This document shows positions 1 through 9,694 of a stretch of DNA of 64,000 bases, piece after piece. The DNA is from Maricaulis sp048270095. GTDB taxonomy: Bacteria; Pseudomonadota; Alphaproteobacteria; Caulobacterales; Maricaulaceae. Location: the NCBI RefSeq assembly GCF_048270095.1, contig NZ_JBLWTL010000010.1:26828-90827 (forward strand), in the 5' to 3' direction. The notes below the pieces were generated by a model. It made no database searches, had not been told where the DNA came from, and saw nothing but the letters and a program-made list of their open reading frames with translations. Position 1 is the first letter of the stretch; each line of letters opens with the position of its first letter. Made by a program: the position numbers and the translations under genes.

Positions 1-840
1 GCCGCGATCGGTCTGATCGAGAGCCTGCTGACGCTTAACCTGGTGGGCGAGATTACCGGCCAGCGTGGCGGGGCCTCACGCGAATGCGTGGCCCAGGGCG
101 CGGCCAATATCGTCACCGGTTTTTTCGGCGGCATGGGCGGCTGTGCGATGATCGGCCAGTCGATGATCAATGTGAAATCGGGCGGCCGCCTGCGTCTGTC
201 GGGCATTTCCGCCGCGCTCTTCCTGCTTGTTTTCATCCTGTTCGGCTCGGGCCTGATCGAGCAGATCCCGCTCGCCGCCCTGGTCGGCGTGATGTTCATG
301 GTCGTGATCGGCACTTTCGCCTGGCAGAGCATTCTCGTGCTGCGCCGTATCCCGCGCAATGACGCCTTCATCATCCTGCTGGTCACCGGCGTGACGGTGT
401 ATAGCGATCTGGCGATCGCTGTGATCGTCGGCGTGATCGTCTCGGCGCTCTTCTATGCCTGGAATGCGGCCTCGCGCATCCATGCTATCACCGAGATCAA
501 CGAGGCCGGCGCCAAGGTCTACAAGGTTGAAGGTCCGCTCTTTTTCGGGTCATCGACCGGTTTCATGGAGCTCTTCGATGTTGCGGGCGATCCGCAGCGC
601 GTCATCGTCGACTTCAACGAATCGCGCATTGTCGACCAGTCGGCCCTGCAGGCGATCGAAGATCTCGCGGCCAAGTATGATGCCGCCGGCAAACAGCTGG
701 AATTGCGCCATCTCAGTCATGATTGCCATCAGCTTCTGACCCGTGCCGGTCAGTTGATGGTCGATGCCGATGATGACCCGGAATATGCGCTGGCGGTGGA
801 TTACCAGGTCCGTCTTGGCCGTATGGGTGGCGCCCACTAG
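1..840 (+). CDS. SulP family anion transporter with C-terminal STAS domain (5' end outside window)
   Basis: This is the 3' part of an inner-membrane anion/proton symporter or bicarbonate/sulfate transporter of the SulP family. The frame is open from base 1, so the start and the first half of the membrane domain lie upstream of the window. The visible 279 residues begin in a conserved membrane segment (ESLLTLNLVGEITG), followed by long hydrophobic stretches at roughly residues 68-114 and 122-157. A cytoplasmic STAS domain follows at about residues 170-275, with IVDQSALQAI at the position where anti-sigma-factor-antagonist-like domains carry their Ser. The substrate cannot be deduced; sulfate and bicarbonate are the usual candidates in this family. 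No terminator is obvious before the next gene. Confidence 0.9.
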   Translation, partial: AAIGLIESLLTLNLVGEITGQRGGASRECVAQGAANIVTGFFGGMGGCAMIGQSMINVKSGGRLRLSGISAALFLLVFILFGSGLIEQIPLAALVGVMFMVVIGTFAWQSILVLRRIPRNDAFIILLVTGVTVYSDLAIAVIVGVIVSALFYAWNAASRIHAITEINEAGAKVYKVEGPLFFGSSTGFMELFDVAGDPQRVIVDFNESRIVDQSALQAIEDLAAKYDAAGKQLELRHLSHDCHQLLTRAGQLMVDADDDPEYALAVDYQVRLGRMGGAH

Positions 841-958
841 CAGGGCTCAATCGCGGCGCTGGCCGGCGCCCACTCACGTTACAAAACCGTTAGTTTGTCG
901 CTTTGGCCGCGGCACTCTACTCTCCCCCATAATCTTTGGACTCATTGGGGAGCGTAAT

Positions 959-3900
959 ATGAGCCGATACCTTCTGGCACTCGCTGCATCGACCATTCTG
1001 TGTACTTCGCCTGGCCTGGCCTGGCAGGATGGCGAGGCCGCTGACGACGCGGCTCCCGCCGGATGGGATGTCGCCAATCCCGGCCTCGACATGCGCCAGG
1101 TGCCGCTCAATGTCACAGAAGGCACGTGGATGAGCCTCGATGTCAGCCCGGACGGGCAGACCATCGCCTTCGATCTGCTCGGCGATATTTACACCATCCC
1201 GGTGGCCGGCGGCGAAGCGACGAATATCGCGTCCGGCATGCCCTGGGAAATCCAGCCGCGCTTCTCGCCGGATGGCAGCCAGATCGCCTTCACTTCCGAT
1301 CGCGGGGGCGGCGATAATATCTGGATCATGAATGCAGACGGGTCAGATGCCGCAGCGCTGACCGATGAGAGCTTCCGCCTCCTCAATAATCCGACCTGGC
1401 ATCCCAATGGCCGCTATATCGCGGCGCGCAAGCATTTCACCACCCAGCGTTCGGCCGGTGTGGGCGAAATCTGGATGTATCATGTTCTCGGCGGCGGCGG
1501 CGTCCAGCTGGTCGAGCGGCCCAATGAGAGCTTCCAGAAGGAACTCGGCGAACCGATGTTTTCGCCGGATGGGCGTTATGTCTATTACACAATGAATGTG
1601 ACGCCGGGTAACAGCTTCATCTATGCCCAGGACTCCAACACCAATCTGTTCGATATCCTGCGCTATGACCTGGAAACCGGCGAGACTTCCACGGCCGTTT
1701 CCGGTGCCGGCGGCGCGGTGCGCCCGACGCCATCGCCGGACGGGCGCTATATGGCCTTCGTGCGCCGTGAGCGCATTCAGTCGACACTGTATATCAAGGA
1801 TTTGCACAGCGGGGAGGAACGCCGTCTGGTCGGCAATCTCGACCAGGACATGCAGGAGACCTGGGGCGTCACGGGCATGTATCCGAATATGGACTGGATG
1901 CCTGACAGCCAGTCCATCGTCTATTGGGCCGGTGGCCAGATTCATCGCGTCGACCTGGCCAGCGGCACGGTCAGCGACATCCCGTTTTCCGTCAATGATA
2001 CGCGCGATATCGTCGATCCACCGCGTCCGCAGGTCGAAGTCGCACCGGCAAGCTTCGAAACCCGCATGCCGCGCTTTGCCACGGCCTCGCCCGATGGCAG
2101 CCAGATCGTGTTTGAAAGCCTCGGCCAGCTCTGGGTGCGCGCTGCCGCGGGTGATGCGGCACCGCGCCGTCTGACCAATAATAATGGTGATCGCCGCGAG
2201 CTCTTCCCGAGCTGGTCGGCCGATGGCCGTTCCATCGTCTTCGCGACCTGGGATGACCAGGCGCTCGGCTCGATCCGCACCATTTCGGCGCGTGGTGGCC
2301 GTGAGACGGTTGTCACATCCGAGCCGGGTCATTATCGCCGGCCGCGCTTCTCGCCCGATGGCAATACCATCGTGTTTGAGAAAGGTTCGGGCGGCTATCT
2401 GACGGCGGCGGAATGGTCCGAAGCGCCGGGCGTCTACACCATTCCGGCACGCGGCGGCGCCATGTCGCTGGTGACGGACAGCGGCTCGAGTCCGCAATTC
2501 GCCCATCGCAATGACCGGGTGTTTGTCACGCGCGGCGGTGATGGTGCCTCACTGGTCTCGATGGATTTGAACGGAGCCAATGAGCGTATTCACGCCACCG
2601 GTGAGCTGGTGACGGAATATGAAGTGTCGCCAACCGGCGATCACGTCGCCTTCCGGCAGAATTACGATGTCTTCGTCACCCCGCTTCTGCCCGGCCCGCA
2701 AGCGGTCGGCGGCAGCCGGACCAGCGGCGCCCTGCCGACCTCCGAACTGTCGGGCAATGGCGGAACCTATTTCCACTGGAGCGATGGTGGTCAGCAGGTC
2801 AACTGGACGATGGGTCCGGTCTTCTATTCGGCCCGGATCGAGGATTTCCGTCCCAATCCGAATGCCGGCGAGGGCGAGGGTTATACTCCGCCGACAGAAG
2901 GCGTGAATCTCTCCATGACGGTCACCGCCGACCAACCCACCGGCATCACGGCCCTGGTCGGCGCGCGCATCATCACCATGGCCGGTGAAGATGGCGGCGT
3001 GATCGAGAACGGCACGATCCTGATCGACGGCAATCGCATCAGTGCGGTCGGCGCCGACATCGAAGTGCCCGAAGGCGCACGCGTGGTCGATGTTGCCGGG
3101 CGCACCATCACGCCGGGCTTCATCGATTCCCATGCGCATGGTCCGCAAGGCACGGATGATCTCATTCCCGAGCAGAACTGGTCGGAGATCGCCCATCTCG
3201 CCTTCGGCGTCACCACGACGCACAACCCGTCGAGCCGCGCCAGCCAGATCTTCTCGGCCAGCGAATACCAGCGTGCCGGCCGGCTGCTGGCACCGCGCAT
3301 CTATTCCAGTGGCGAGATCGTCTATGGCGCCCGTGCGCCCTCGGTCTATGCCGAGATCAATAGTCTCGATGATGCCGAGCAGCATGTCTTCCGCCTCGCG
3401 GCGCAGGGCGCGCATTCGATCAAGAACTACAACCAGCCACGCCGCGACCAGCGCCAGCAAGTCGTGGCTGCGGGCATGGAGGCCAACCTGCTGGTCGTGC
3501 CCGAAGGTGGGTCCAATTATCATATGGACATGTCGCTGATCGCCGATGGCAATTCCTCGCTGGAGCACAACCTGCCGGTTTCGATGATCTATGATGACGT
3601 TATCAGCCTGTTCTCCCAGACTCATGTCGCCTATTCGCCGACCCTGGTGGTCAGCTATGGCGGTCTGGCCGGGGACCCTTACTGGCGCCAGGCGACGGAT
3701 GTCTGGCTGCATCCGATCCTGTCGCGGCATGTGCCGCCGACCATTCTGCAAGCCAATAATGTTCGCCGCACCACAGCGCCGGAATCGGACTTTGTCGATG
3801 ATGACAATGCCCGGGTCTCGCATCTCCTGATGCAGGCCGGGGTCGATGTCGTAATCGGGGCTCATGGCCAGGAAGAAGGCCTGGCGTCGCATTGGGAAAT

Positions 3901-4174
3901 GTGGTCGCTGGCGCGTGGCGGATGGTCGCCGCTCGAGGCCTTGCAGGCCGCGACGGTGATGCCGGCCCGCCATCTCGGCTTCGACGCTGATATCGGTTCG
4001 CTCGAGGTCGGCAAGCTCGCCGATCTGGTCATCATGCGCGCCAATCCGCTCGATGATATCGGCAATACCGACGAGATCGATTTCGTGATGCTCAACGGGC
4101 GGCTCTATGATGCTGCGACGATGAATGAGACCGTCACGGGCGATCATGACCGCCAGCCCTATTTCTGGGAGTAG
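959..4174 (+). CDS. Secreted amidohydrolase with N-terminal TolB-like beta-propeller
   Basis: A 1071-residue exported hydrolase. The ATG at 959 is preceded by a good GGGGAG ribosome site; an upstream in-frame extension lacks one. Residues 1-21 form a signal peptide ending GLA. Residues about 40-680 carry repeated SPDG(R/S/N) segments (DVSPDGQTIAF, RFSPDGSQIAF, TPSPDGRYMAF) typical of TolB/PD40 propeller blades. The C-terminal third is a metal-dependent amidohydrolase: an HxH motif in DSHAHG (His725, His727), later His-containing strands (NYHMDMS, EHNLPV), IGAHGQ, and the closing LEVGKLADLVIM signature. This propeller plus amidohydrolase architecture is a known family of periplasmic proteins of uncertain substrate, often annotated as imidazolonepropionase-like or peptidase-like. 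It is followed by an intrinsic terminator, so it is probably monocistronic. Confidence 0.9.
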   Translation: MSRYLLALAASTILCTSPGLAWQDGEAADDAAPAGWDVANPGLDMRQVPLNVTEGTWMSLDVSPDGQTIAFDLLGDIYTIPVAGGEATNIASGMPWEIQPRFSPDGSQIAFTSDRGGGDNIWIMNADGSDAAALTDESFRLLNNPTWHPNGRYIAARKHFTTQRSAGVGEIWMYHVLGGGGVQLVERPNESFQKELGEPMFSPDGRYVYYTMNVTPGNSFIYAQDSNTNLFDILRYDLETGETSTAVSGAGGAVRPTPSPDGRYMAFVRRERIQSTLYIKDLHSGEERRLVGNLDQDMQETWGVTGMYPNMDWMPDSQSIVYWAGGQIHRVDLASGTVSDIPFSVNDTRDIVDPPRPQVEVAPASFETRMPRFATASPDGSQIVFESLGQLWVRAAAGDAAPRRLTNNNGDRRELFPSWSADGRSIVFATWDDQALGSIRTISARGGRETVVTSEPGHYRRPRFSPDGNTIVFEKGSGGYLTAAEWSEAPGVYTIPARGGAMSLVTDSGSSPQFAHRNDRVFVTRGGDGASLVSMDLNGANERIHATGELVTEYEVSPTGDHVAFRQNYDVFVTPLLPGPQAVGGSRTSGALPTSELSGNGGTYFHWSDGGQQVNWTMGPVFYSARIEDFRPNPNAGEGEGYTPPTEGVNLSMTVTADQPTGITALVGARIITMAGEDGGVIENGTILIDGNRISAVGADIEVPEGARVVDVAGRTITPGFIDSHAHGPQGTDDLIPEQNWSEIAHLAFGVTTTHNPSSRASQIFSASEYQRAGRLLAPRIYSSGEIVYGARAPSVYAEINSLDDAEQHVFRLAAQGAHSIKNYNQPRRDQRQQVVAAGMEANLLVVPEGGSNYHMDMSLIADGNSSLEHNLPVSMIYDDVISLFSQTHVAYSPTLVVSYGGLAGDPYWRQATDVWLHPILSRHVPPTILQANNVRRTTAPESDFVDDDNARVSHLLMQAGVDVVIGAHGQEEGLASHWEMWSLARGGWSPLEALQAATVMPARHLGFDADIGSLEVGKLADLVIMRANPLDDIGNTDEIDFVMLNGRLYDAATMNETVTGDHDRQPYFWE

Positions 4175-4197
4175 GTCCTTGCGGTATTGAATGAGAA

Positions 4198-4226
4198 GGG
4201 GCGCTCCGACGGGGCGCCCCTTTTTT
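4198..4226 (+). terminator. Rho-independent terminator after the amidohydrolase gene
   Basis: A GGGGCGC / GCGCCCC stem with a 9-base loop is followed by six T residues, 24 bases after the stop codon of the upstream gene. It separates the amidohydrolase gene from the penicillin-acylase-like gene. Confidence 0.9.
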
Positions 4227-4281
4227 GTGCGCTTGCGGCTGCGCCGCGCTGGGATAGACTTGCGGCCAAAGGGGAAATCTC

Positions 4282-6429
4282 ATGAAACTGTCGAAGTTCT
4301 GGGGCCGGATTGTCATGGCCGTCACTCTGCTGGTGATCGCGGCCACCTTGGTCAATATGGGGTCGCAATATCTCAGCCTGCAGGTTTTCACGCGGCAGGC
4401 TTTCGAGGTCGCCGAAACCTATTCGGTTCGCATTGTGCGCGACGAGTTTGGCGTGCCGCAGATATATGGCACCACTGATCCCGATACCGCCTTCGGTCTC
4501 GGCTATGCCCAGGCCGAGGATGACTGGGCGACCTTGCAAACCACGCTGGTGGCTGCGCGTGGACGTCTGGCGCGCTATGCCGGAGCGGACGCCGCGCCGA
4601 CGGATTACATCGTGCAGCTGCTGCGCATTCGTGAACTGGTCGAGGCGCGCTATGAGAGCGACCTGTCGCCGGCGACGCGTGCGCTCGTCGAAGCCTATGC
4701 CGACGGGCTCAACCTGTATGCCGCCGAACACCCCCGGCACACATGGTCCGACGAACTGCCGGTGCGCGGACAGGATATCGTCGCCGGCTTCGTCCTGCGC
4801 ACGCCCTTCATGTACGGGCTCGACGCTGATCTGGCCGAACTGTTCGAGGATGAGCGTCAGCGCACCGTGTCGATGGGCTCCAGCGAGACCGCGTTTCAAC
4901 TGATCGAGGGCGAGCGTCTGCCGTTCGGCTCCAACGCCTTCGCCATTGCGCCCTCGCGCTCGGCGGATGGCGCCACGCGCCTCTTGATCAATTCGCACCA
5001 GCCCTTCGAGGGGCCGGTCGCCTGGTATGAGGCCCGCCTTCACTCCGAGGAGGGCTGGGACATGGCCGGCGCAACCTTCCCCGGGGCACCGCTCATCCTG
5101 CACGGTTTCAATCCCGATCTCGGCTGGGCGCATACGGTCAATAAACCGGACCTGTCAGACATTTACGTGCTGGAGACCGAAGGTGATCGCTATCGGCTCG
5201 ATGGCGAATGGCTCGATCTCGAGCACAGCACGGCGCGCCTGACGATCGGGATTTTCGGACCGATTCGCTGGACGGTGACGCGTGACATGTGGTGGTCGCG
5301 TCATGGCCCGGTCGTGCGCACCGATCATGGTGATTACGCCATCCGCTATTCCGGCATGGATCAAATCGGCCAGGTCGAGCAATGGTATGCGATGAACCGC
5401 GCCACGGATTTCGACAGCTGGATGGCGGCGATGGAGATCAATGCCATCTCCTCGCTCAACGCCGTCTATGCCGATCGCGAAGGCCATATCGCCTATGTCT
5501 ATAATGCCCGCATGCCGGTGCGCGAGGAAGGCTATGACTGGCTGCAATACCTGCCGGGAGACCGCTCCGAACTGATCTGGGATGAATATTTGCCGCTCAC
5601 CGCCATGCCGATCTATGCCGATCCGCGGAGTGGTTGGCTGCTCTCGGCCAATCAGACACCCTTTGATGCCACCGAACAGGCCGACAATATCGACGCGGCC
5701 GGCTATTCTCCCACATTCGGCATTCAGCCACGCTATTCCAACCGCGCCTGGCGCGGACTGGACCTCTTGCGGGCACAGGGCCGGATCAGCCGTGCAAGCT
5801 TGCTGGAGATCAAGTTCGACAAGGTCTACGCGGCCCAATCACCGGTCGCGCGCCTGGTCGACGAACTTCTGGCTGCCGATTTCTCCGCCGATCAGGATCT
5901 GGCCCGGGCGCAGGCCGTTCTGGCGCGCTGGGACTTATCGACCGATACCGCCAATCGCGAGGCGGCACTGGGCGTGCTGGTCGCGGTGCGCTGTATCGGC
6001 AACCTTCATACCGATGATCCCTGGTTGATGGATCCGGTCGAGGCCTTGCGCGAAGCGTCTGCCGATCTCATCGCGCATCATGGCCGGCTCGACCCGCAAT
6101 GGGGCGAGATCAACCGGCTGGTTCGCGGTGAGCTCAATATCCCGATCGGCGGCGGACCGGATGTGCTGCGGGCGATCTATGCCGGCTCGCCTGATCTCGA
6201 CGAGAATGGCCAGCTGAGAGCGGCGGCCGGCGATACCTCGATCATGCTGGTGGAATGGCTCGCCGATGGTTCACTCGACGCCTCGGCCATCATCCAGTAT
6301 GGCGCCGCCACGCTGAACGAGAGCTCGCCGCATTATGCCGACCAGGCACCGCTTTTCGCGGCCGAGCAATGGCGCACACTCGATCTGTCGATCCGCGAGG
6401 GTGGTTACCGGCCCGGCGAGCCGCACTGA
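4282..6429 (+). CDS. Penicillin acylase family protein (Ntn hydrolase)
   Basis: A 715-residue exported N-terminal-nucleophile amidohydrolase; relatives hydrolyse penicillins, acyl-homoserine lactones or other N-acyl compounds in the periplasm. The ATG at 4282 follows a purine-rich AAAGGGGAAA site. Residues 1-30 are a hydrophobic signal/anchor. The alpha-chain part carries VRDEFGVPQIYG and GLGYAQAEDDW, typical of the family. The autoprocessing site reads PFGSNAFAI, making Ser217 the predicted catalytic beta-chain N-terminal residue. Downstream LLINSHQPFEGP and GWAHTVNKPDLSDIY match the oxyanion/beta-chain region. Which acyl amide it cleaves cannot be told from sequence; an AHL-acylase role is possible but unproven. 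Length is normal for the precursor. A terminator lies upstream, so it is probably transcribed alone. Confidence 0.9.
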   Translation: MKLSKFWGRIVMAVTLLVIAATLVNMGSQYLSLQVFTRQAFEVAETYSVRIVRDEFGVPQIYGTTDPDTAFGLGYAQAEDDWATLQTTLVAARGRLARYAGADAAPTDYIVQLLRIRELVEARYESDLSPATRALVEAYADGLNLYAAEHPRHTWSDELPVRGQDIVAGFVLRTPFMYGLDADLAELFEDERQRTVSMGSSETAFQLIEGERLPFGSNAFAIAPSRSADGATRLLINSHQPFEGPVAWYEARLHSEEGWDMAGATFPGAPLILHGFNPDLGWAHTVNKPDLSDIYVLETEGDRYRLDGEWLDLEHSTARLTIGIFGPIRWTVTRDMWWSRHGPVVRTDHGDYAIRYSGMDQIGQVEQWYAMNRATDFDSWMAAMEINAISSLNAVYADREGHIAYVYNARMPVREEGYDWLQYLPGDRSELIWDEYLPLTAMPIYADPRSGWLLSANQTPFDATEQADNIDAAGYSPTFGIQPRYSNRAWRGLDLLRAQGRISRASLLEIKFDKVYAAQSPVARLVDELLAADFSADQDLARAQAVLARWDLSTDTANREAALGVLVAVRCIGNLHTDDPWLMDPVEALREASADLIAHHGRLDPQWGEINRLVRGELNIPIGGGPDVLRAIYAGSPDLDENGQLRAAAGDTSIMLVEWLADGSLDASAIIQYGAATLNESSPHYADQAPLFAAEQWRTLDLSIREGGYRPGEPH

Positions 6430-6444
6430 AGCCGGCGCGCGCTG

Positions 6445-6900
6445 TCAGCGGGTCTCGCTGAACTCGGCCATCAGCGTCGGCATGTCCTCCATGGGCGGAA
6501 AGGCCTCGAAGCTGTGGCGGGCCGGCGTCGTCGCCCAGGTCAGCTTGTCCTGCGTCATGGTCTCGATGAAGGGGGTGAACCAGCTGGTATCGTCAAACAT
6601 TGTCGGGCGGACATTGACGAAATACTCCAATCCGGTGATGCGGGTGAAGATCCATGTCAGGCAGCTTGGGCAGAACTGGTGGTCCAGTTGACCGTCACCG
6701 AGACCGCCGCGTTGGGTCCGGCCTTGGGTGACGGCAAAGCCTTGTGGCGGCACCATCGCCGTCAGTGAGAAAGCGCTGGCGCTCATTTTCTGACAGCCGG
6801 TGCAGTGACAGGCCGCTGTCATCAGGGGCGCCGCGCTGATTGTGACATGCACCGCGCCGCATCGGCAGGCGCCATGAAGCGGCAATTTGGGTGTGGTCAT
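6445..6900 (-). CDS. GFA/CENP-V family zinc-binding protein
   Basis: A 151-residue protein of the glutathione-dependent formaldehyde-activating enzyme / CENP-V fold, which binds zinc through cysteines. The visible cysteine pattern is C12-x-C14, C31-x-C33-x2-C36 and C77-x2-C80, exactly the family arrangement (ACRCGAV, ACHCTGCQK, FCPSC). Enzymatic function is unproven for most members; annotation as a formaldehyde-activating enzyme should be treated with caution. The ATG at 6900 (MTTPKLPLHGACRCG) is preferred over an upstream in-frame ATG because the family begins a few residues before the first CxC. It converges with the penicillin acylase gene, leaving only 15 bases between stop codons. Confidence 0.88.
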   Translation of the reverse strand: MTTPKLPLHGACRCGAVHVTISAAPLMTAACHCTGCQKMSASAFSLTAMVPPQGFAVTQGRTQRGGLGDGQLDHQFCPSCLTWIFTRITGLEYFVNVRPTMFDDTSWFTPFIETMTQDKLTWATTPARHSFEAFPPMEDMPTLMAEFSETR

Positions 6901-7065
6901 GGCTCTCGTCCCGCAATGGTGTGGCTTGTTGTGCCGTTCTACACAGCGTGGCCAGGCCATTCCATCTGAAAATAGAGGGGCCGCCGCCTGTCGGCCGGTG
7001 AGGTGGTGCAGACACAGGGGTCCCGAACGTAAATCCCGGGCCGGCCTGGCGGTGAGTGTGGCGAT

Positions 7066-7803
7066 CTATTCGTCCGTGACGAGCACATAGCGGCGATTGA
7101 GCGGCTGCACCGGGCGGAAGCTCTCGGGGTGGCGGGTCTCGAAGGTCTCGATCTGCCCCGGCGTCGCCGTGACCGGATGGGTCAATACGGTCCAGGAAAC
7201 GATCTCGCTGCAGGGCGGCGTCGTCAGTGAGCCCTGATAGCGGAAGGATTCGCGGTCGACGGGCAGAAACTCATTGAGGTGCAGGCGCGCGGCAATGCCC
7301 GGCGAGGCATGGCTGTCGGCAGGCATGGCGGCCCACACCGAGTCGAGGGTCGCCAGCGCATCGCCGCGCTCGACCATCACGCCGATCACGGCGAGGTCGC
7401 CGGCTTCGGACTGGTGTACGAAATGCACTTCCATCGGCGCCTGGCGGCCATTGATCCTGTGTTCGCTGGCGGCATGGAAATGGAATTGCAGCAAGTTGTA
7501 GAAACGCCCGCCGATGGTCACCCCGCCGGCATTCTCGACGCCCACCTGCACGGTGTGACCATTATCGACCACGATGCCGGCGGTCTCATCGGCCCACTCG
7601 ATCATGGCGGGCGCGAAATTCGCCTGAAGGGCATTGGTGAGATTGATCGGGGATTGTTGCTGGCCGGCGGCGCAGACGGCCCAGTCGGGATTCATCGCCT
7701 GCCAGTGCTGTGGCCCTTCATGGCCGTCATAACCCCAATGCTGGGCGTGGGCAGGGGCGGCGGCGCAGAGGGCGGCGGCGAGTGGAATCCAGATACGGTT
7801 CAC
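7066..7803 (-). CDS. Periplasmic alpha-type carbonic anhydrase
   Basis: A 245-residue zinc enzyme interconverting CO2 and bicarbonate in the periplasm. The start is a GTG at 7803 with an AGGAG site seven bases upstream; this gives a clean signal peptide of about 20 residues ending AHA before QHWGYDG. The zinc ligands are visible as His108 and His110 in the FHFH strand and His127 in VHFVH. QQQSPINL and LTTPPCSE are hallmark segments. Cys44 and the Cys of TTPPC probably form the conserved disulfide. The more upstream in-frame starts would place charged residues before the signal peptide and lack a ribosome site. It lies 78 bases downstream of the GST gene on the same strand, so co-transcription is possible. 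Confidence 0.93.
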   Translation of the reverse strand: MNRIWIPLAAALCAAAPAHAQHWGYDGHEGPQHWQAMNPDWAVCAAGQQQSPINLTNALQANFAPAMIEWADETAGIVVDNGHTVQVGVENAGGVTIGGRFYNLLQFHFHAASEHRINGRQAPMEVHFVHQSEAGDLAVIGVMVERGDALATLDSVWAAMPADSHASPGIAARLHLNEFLPVDRESFRYQGSLTTPPCSEIVSWTVLTHPVTATPGQIETFETRHPESFRPVQPLNRRYVLVTDE

Positions 7804-7881
7804 GGGTGATCTCCTGATCCTGGGCGGGGCGGACATGGCGGCCGGGCGGCTGTCTGTTCGCCCGCCAAATTGCACGCGTGA

Positions 7882-8535
7882 TTATGGAGCGACCCTTAAC
7901 GCTTCGCCATCGGCGTCGCGATCGGCCGTCCAGACCGGATATTTCTGCATCACGCCGGTAAAGATCGCCGAGGCCAGATGCGCGGCGAGCCAGGCTTGCA
8001 GATGCGGCAGGGCCTGTTGTGCAAACCACTCACGGTCGGTGTGCGCGAACTGGCGCACGAAGGGGAAGATGGCCGCATCGGCCAGGCTCATCTCCGCGCC
8101 GCACAGACAGGGCGAGCGCGCCAGACGCGCCTCTAGTCCGGTCAGGATTTCCAGCCCGCGGGCGCGGTTTTCCAGCGCGCCCTCATCGGGATAGCGGTTG
8201 GGGTATTTATAGCGGTCCAGCGCCGCCTTGAACGGCCCGTCATTGATGGCCACCAGCTCGAACATCGCCTCACCGGGCGCCAGCCAGCCACGCGGGTCAT
8301 TGCGGTCCAGCGCCCAGCGCATGATGTCGAGGCTTTCCGCGATCACCTGGCCGTCGGGCAGGACCAGAACCGGCACCGTGCCCTTGGGCGAGGCGGCGAG
8401 CATTTGTGCCGGCTTGTCGCGCAGCAGGACTTCGCGATGCTCGACTTGTGTCTCGCTCGCGGCCAGCGCCAGCCGGGCCCGCATCGCATAGGGGCAGCGG
8501 CGGAAGGAATAGAGGATGGGGAGGCGCGCGCTCAC
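7882..8535 (-). CDS. Glutathione S-transferase family protein
   Basis: A 217-residue cytoplasmic protein with an N-terminal thioredoxin fold (YSFRRCPYAMRARLAL, Cys14 at the position of the catalytic thiol) and an all-helical C-terminal domain. The cis-Pro loop appears as GTVPVLVL, followed by IAESLDIMRWAL, which contains the ES pair that binds the glutathione gamma-glutamyl group. The Cys rather than Ser/Tyr suggests an omega/beta-like, thiol-transfer activity rather than classical conjugation. The GTG start overlaps the TGA stop of the upstream trhO gene by three bases, indicating translational coupling and a shared transcript. Substrate unknown. Confidence 0.88.
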   Translation of the reverse strand: MSARLPILYSFRRCPYAMRARLALAASETQVEHREVLLRDKPAQMLAASPKGTVPVLVLPDGQVIAESLDIMRWALDRNDPRGWLAPGEAMFELVAINDGPFKAALDRYKYPNRYPDEGALENRARGLEILTGLEARLARSPCLCGAEMSLADAAIFPFVRQFAHTDREWFAQQALPHLQAWLAAHLASAIFTGVMQKYPVWTADRDADGEALRVAP

Positions 8536-9476
8536 CTGGTCTCGCTTTCGCTGGCATCGTCTTGATACACGCGTCCGAGATGTTTCTCGCCGCGCTTCGC
8601 CGCCAGTTGTGACTGGCGATGACGTTCGGCAAAGCGCTCACGGTCGGCAGCGGTCATGCGGTCATGGCAATGCGGGCAGGAGACGCCCGGCACGAATTTC
8701 TCCGAGCGCAGATCCTCCGGCCCGAGCGGTTCGCGGCAGCCATGACAGAGCGTGTGGGTGCCTTGCTCCAGCCCGTGCACGACGGCGACGCGGCGATCAA
8801 ACACGAAGCATTCGCCGCGCCACAGGCTCTCCTCCGCGGGCACGGTCTCGAGATATTTCAGAATGCCGCCCTTGAGATGGAAGACCTCGTCTATCCCCTC
8901 CGCCTTGACGAAACTGGTCGCCTTCTCGCAGCGAATGCCGCCGGTGCAATACATCGCGACGCGGGCATTGGGACGGCCCTGGCGGAATTGCCGGAACCAT
9001 TCGGGGAATTCGCGAAAGCTCACCGTCTGCGGGTTCACCGCGCCCTCGAACTGGCCGATCCGCACCTCGTAATCATTGCGCGTATCAATCGTGACGACAT
9101 CGGGCGAAGCGATCAGGTCATTCCACTCGCCCGGATCGACATAGGAGCCGACCAGTGCATTGGGATCGACGCCGGGAATGCCCATCGTCACGATTTCGCG
9201 CTTGAGCCGGACTTTCAGGCGCAGGAAGGGCTGGTCTTCCGCCCAGCTCTCCTTGTGTTCAAGATCGCCGCAGCCGGGCAGGGAGCGGATCGCATCAAGC
9301 ATGGTGGCGATCCCGGCGGCGGGGCCGGCAATGGTACCGTTAATGCCTTCGGAGGCCAGCAGGATCGTGCCGGTGATCGCATTCGCCTCGCCGACCTGTT
9401 TGAGCGTCGCCTGCAGGGCGTCGAGCCCGGCCAGCGGGGTGAATTTATACAGGGCGGCGACGGTAAAGCGGGGCAT
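8532..9476 (-). CDS. trhO: tRNA uridine(34) hydroxylase TrhO (rhodanese-domain protein)
   Basis: A 314-residue homologue of YceA/TrhO, the oxygen-dependent enzyme that makes 5-hydroxyuridine at the tRNA wobble position. Residues 1-95 match the TrhO N-terminal domain (LASEGINGTIAG), a rhodanese domain follows with the active-site loop YCTGGIRCEKA (Cys177 catalytic, Cys183 second), and the C-terminal tail carries CHGC and CPHC pairs as in the family. The ATG at 9476 (MPRFTVAALYKF) is chosen because the family starts there; the in-frame upstream region looks non-coding. It is the first gene of a probable two-gene unit with the GST. Very secure family assignment. Confidence 0.93.
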   Translation of the reverse strand: MPRFTVAALYKFTPLAGLDALQATLKQVGEANAITGTILLASEGINGTIAGPAAGIATMLDAIRSLPGCGDLEHKESWAEDQPFLRLKVRLKREIVTMGIPGVDPNALVGSYVDPGEWNDLIASPDVVTIDTRNDYEVRIGQFEGAVNPQTVSFREFPEWFRQFRQGRPNARVAMYCTGGIRCEKATSFVKAEGIDEVFHLKGGILKYLETVPAEESLWRGECFVFDRRVAVVHGLEQGTHTLCHGCREPLGPEDLRSEKFVPGVSCPHCHDRMTAADRERFAERHRQSQLAAKRGEKHLGRVYQDDASESETR

Positions 9477-9650
9477 GGGGGCAATCCGGTATGATTTGGC
9501 CTTGCTATAGCAAGTTTGGGCGCCTGGGCGGAGTCTCAAGCTGCGCTTCGGGTCCTTGAATCCCTGTACCATCACCCGGGACCATGATCGCCATGCGGTG
9601 CGATTGCGAGCTGAGGACGTGTGCGATCAAGGTCTTGGCGTTTCATGAGA

Positions 9651-9679
9651 CGATATGTATATGGTTCATATATAAATCG
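9651..9679. promoter_or_regulatory. AT-rich imperfect inverted repeat upstream of the ParD-like gene
   Basis: A conspicuously AT-rich 29-base stretch in an otherwise GC-rich sequence, with outer CGAT/ATCG arms and imperfectly complementary ATATGTATAT / ATATATAAAT inner arms. It sits 15 bases upstream of the ParD-like start. It could be the promoter -10 region plus an autoregulatory operator, as expected for an RHH-type protein; this is inference. Confidence 0.35.
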
Positions 9680-9694
9680 TAGAGGGGTGCCGCA

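Noticed and set aside
2549..4147. Long minus-strand open frame (532 codons) opposite the amidohydrolase gene
   Set aside because: It is the antisense shadow of a well-supported gene; its translation is Arg/Asp/His-rich with no motif and no ribosome site.
8619..9494. Plus-strand frame of 291 codons opposite trhO
   Set aside because: Antisense shadow of a clear TrhO gene; no recognisable domain.
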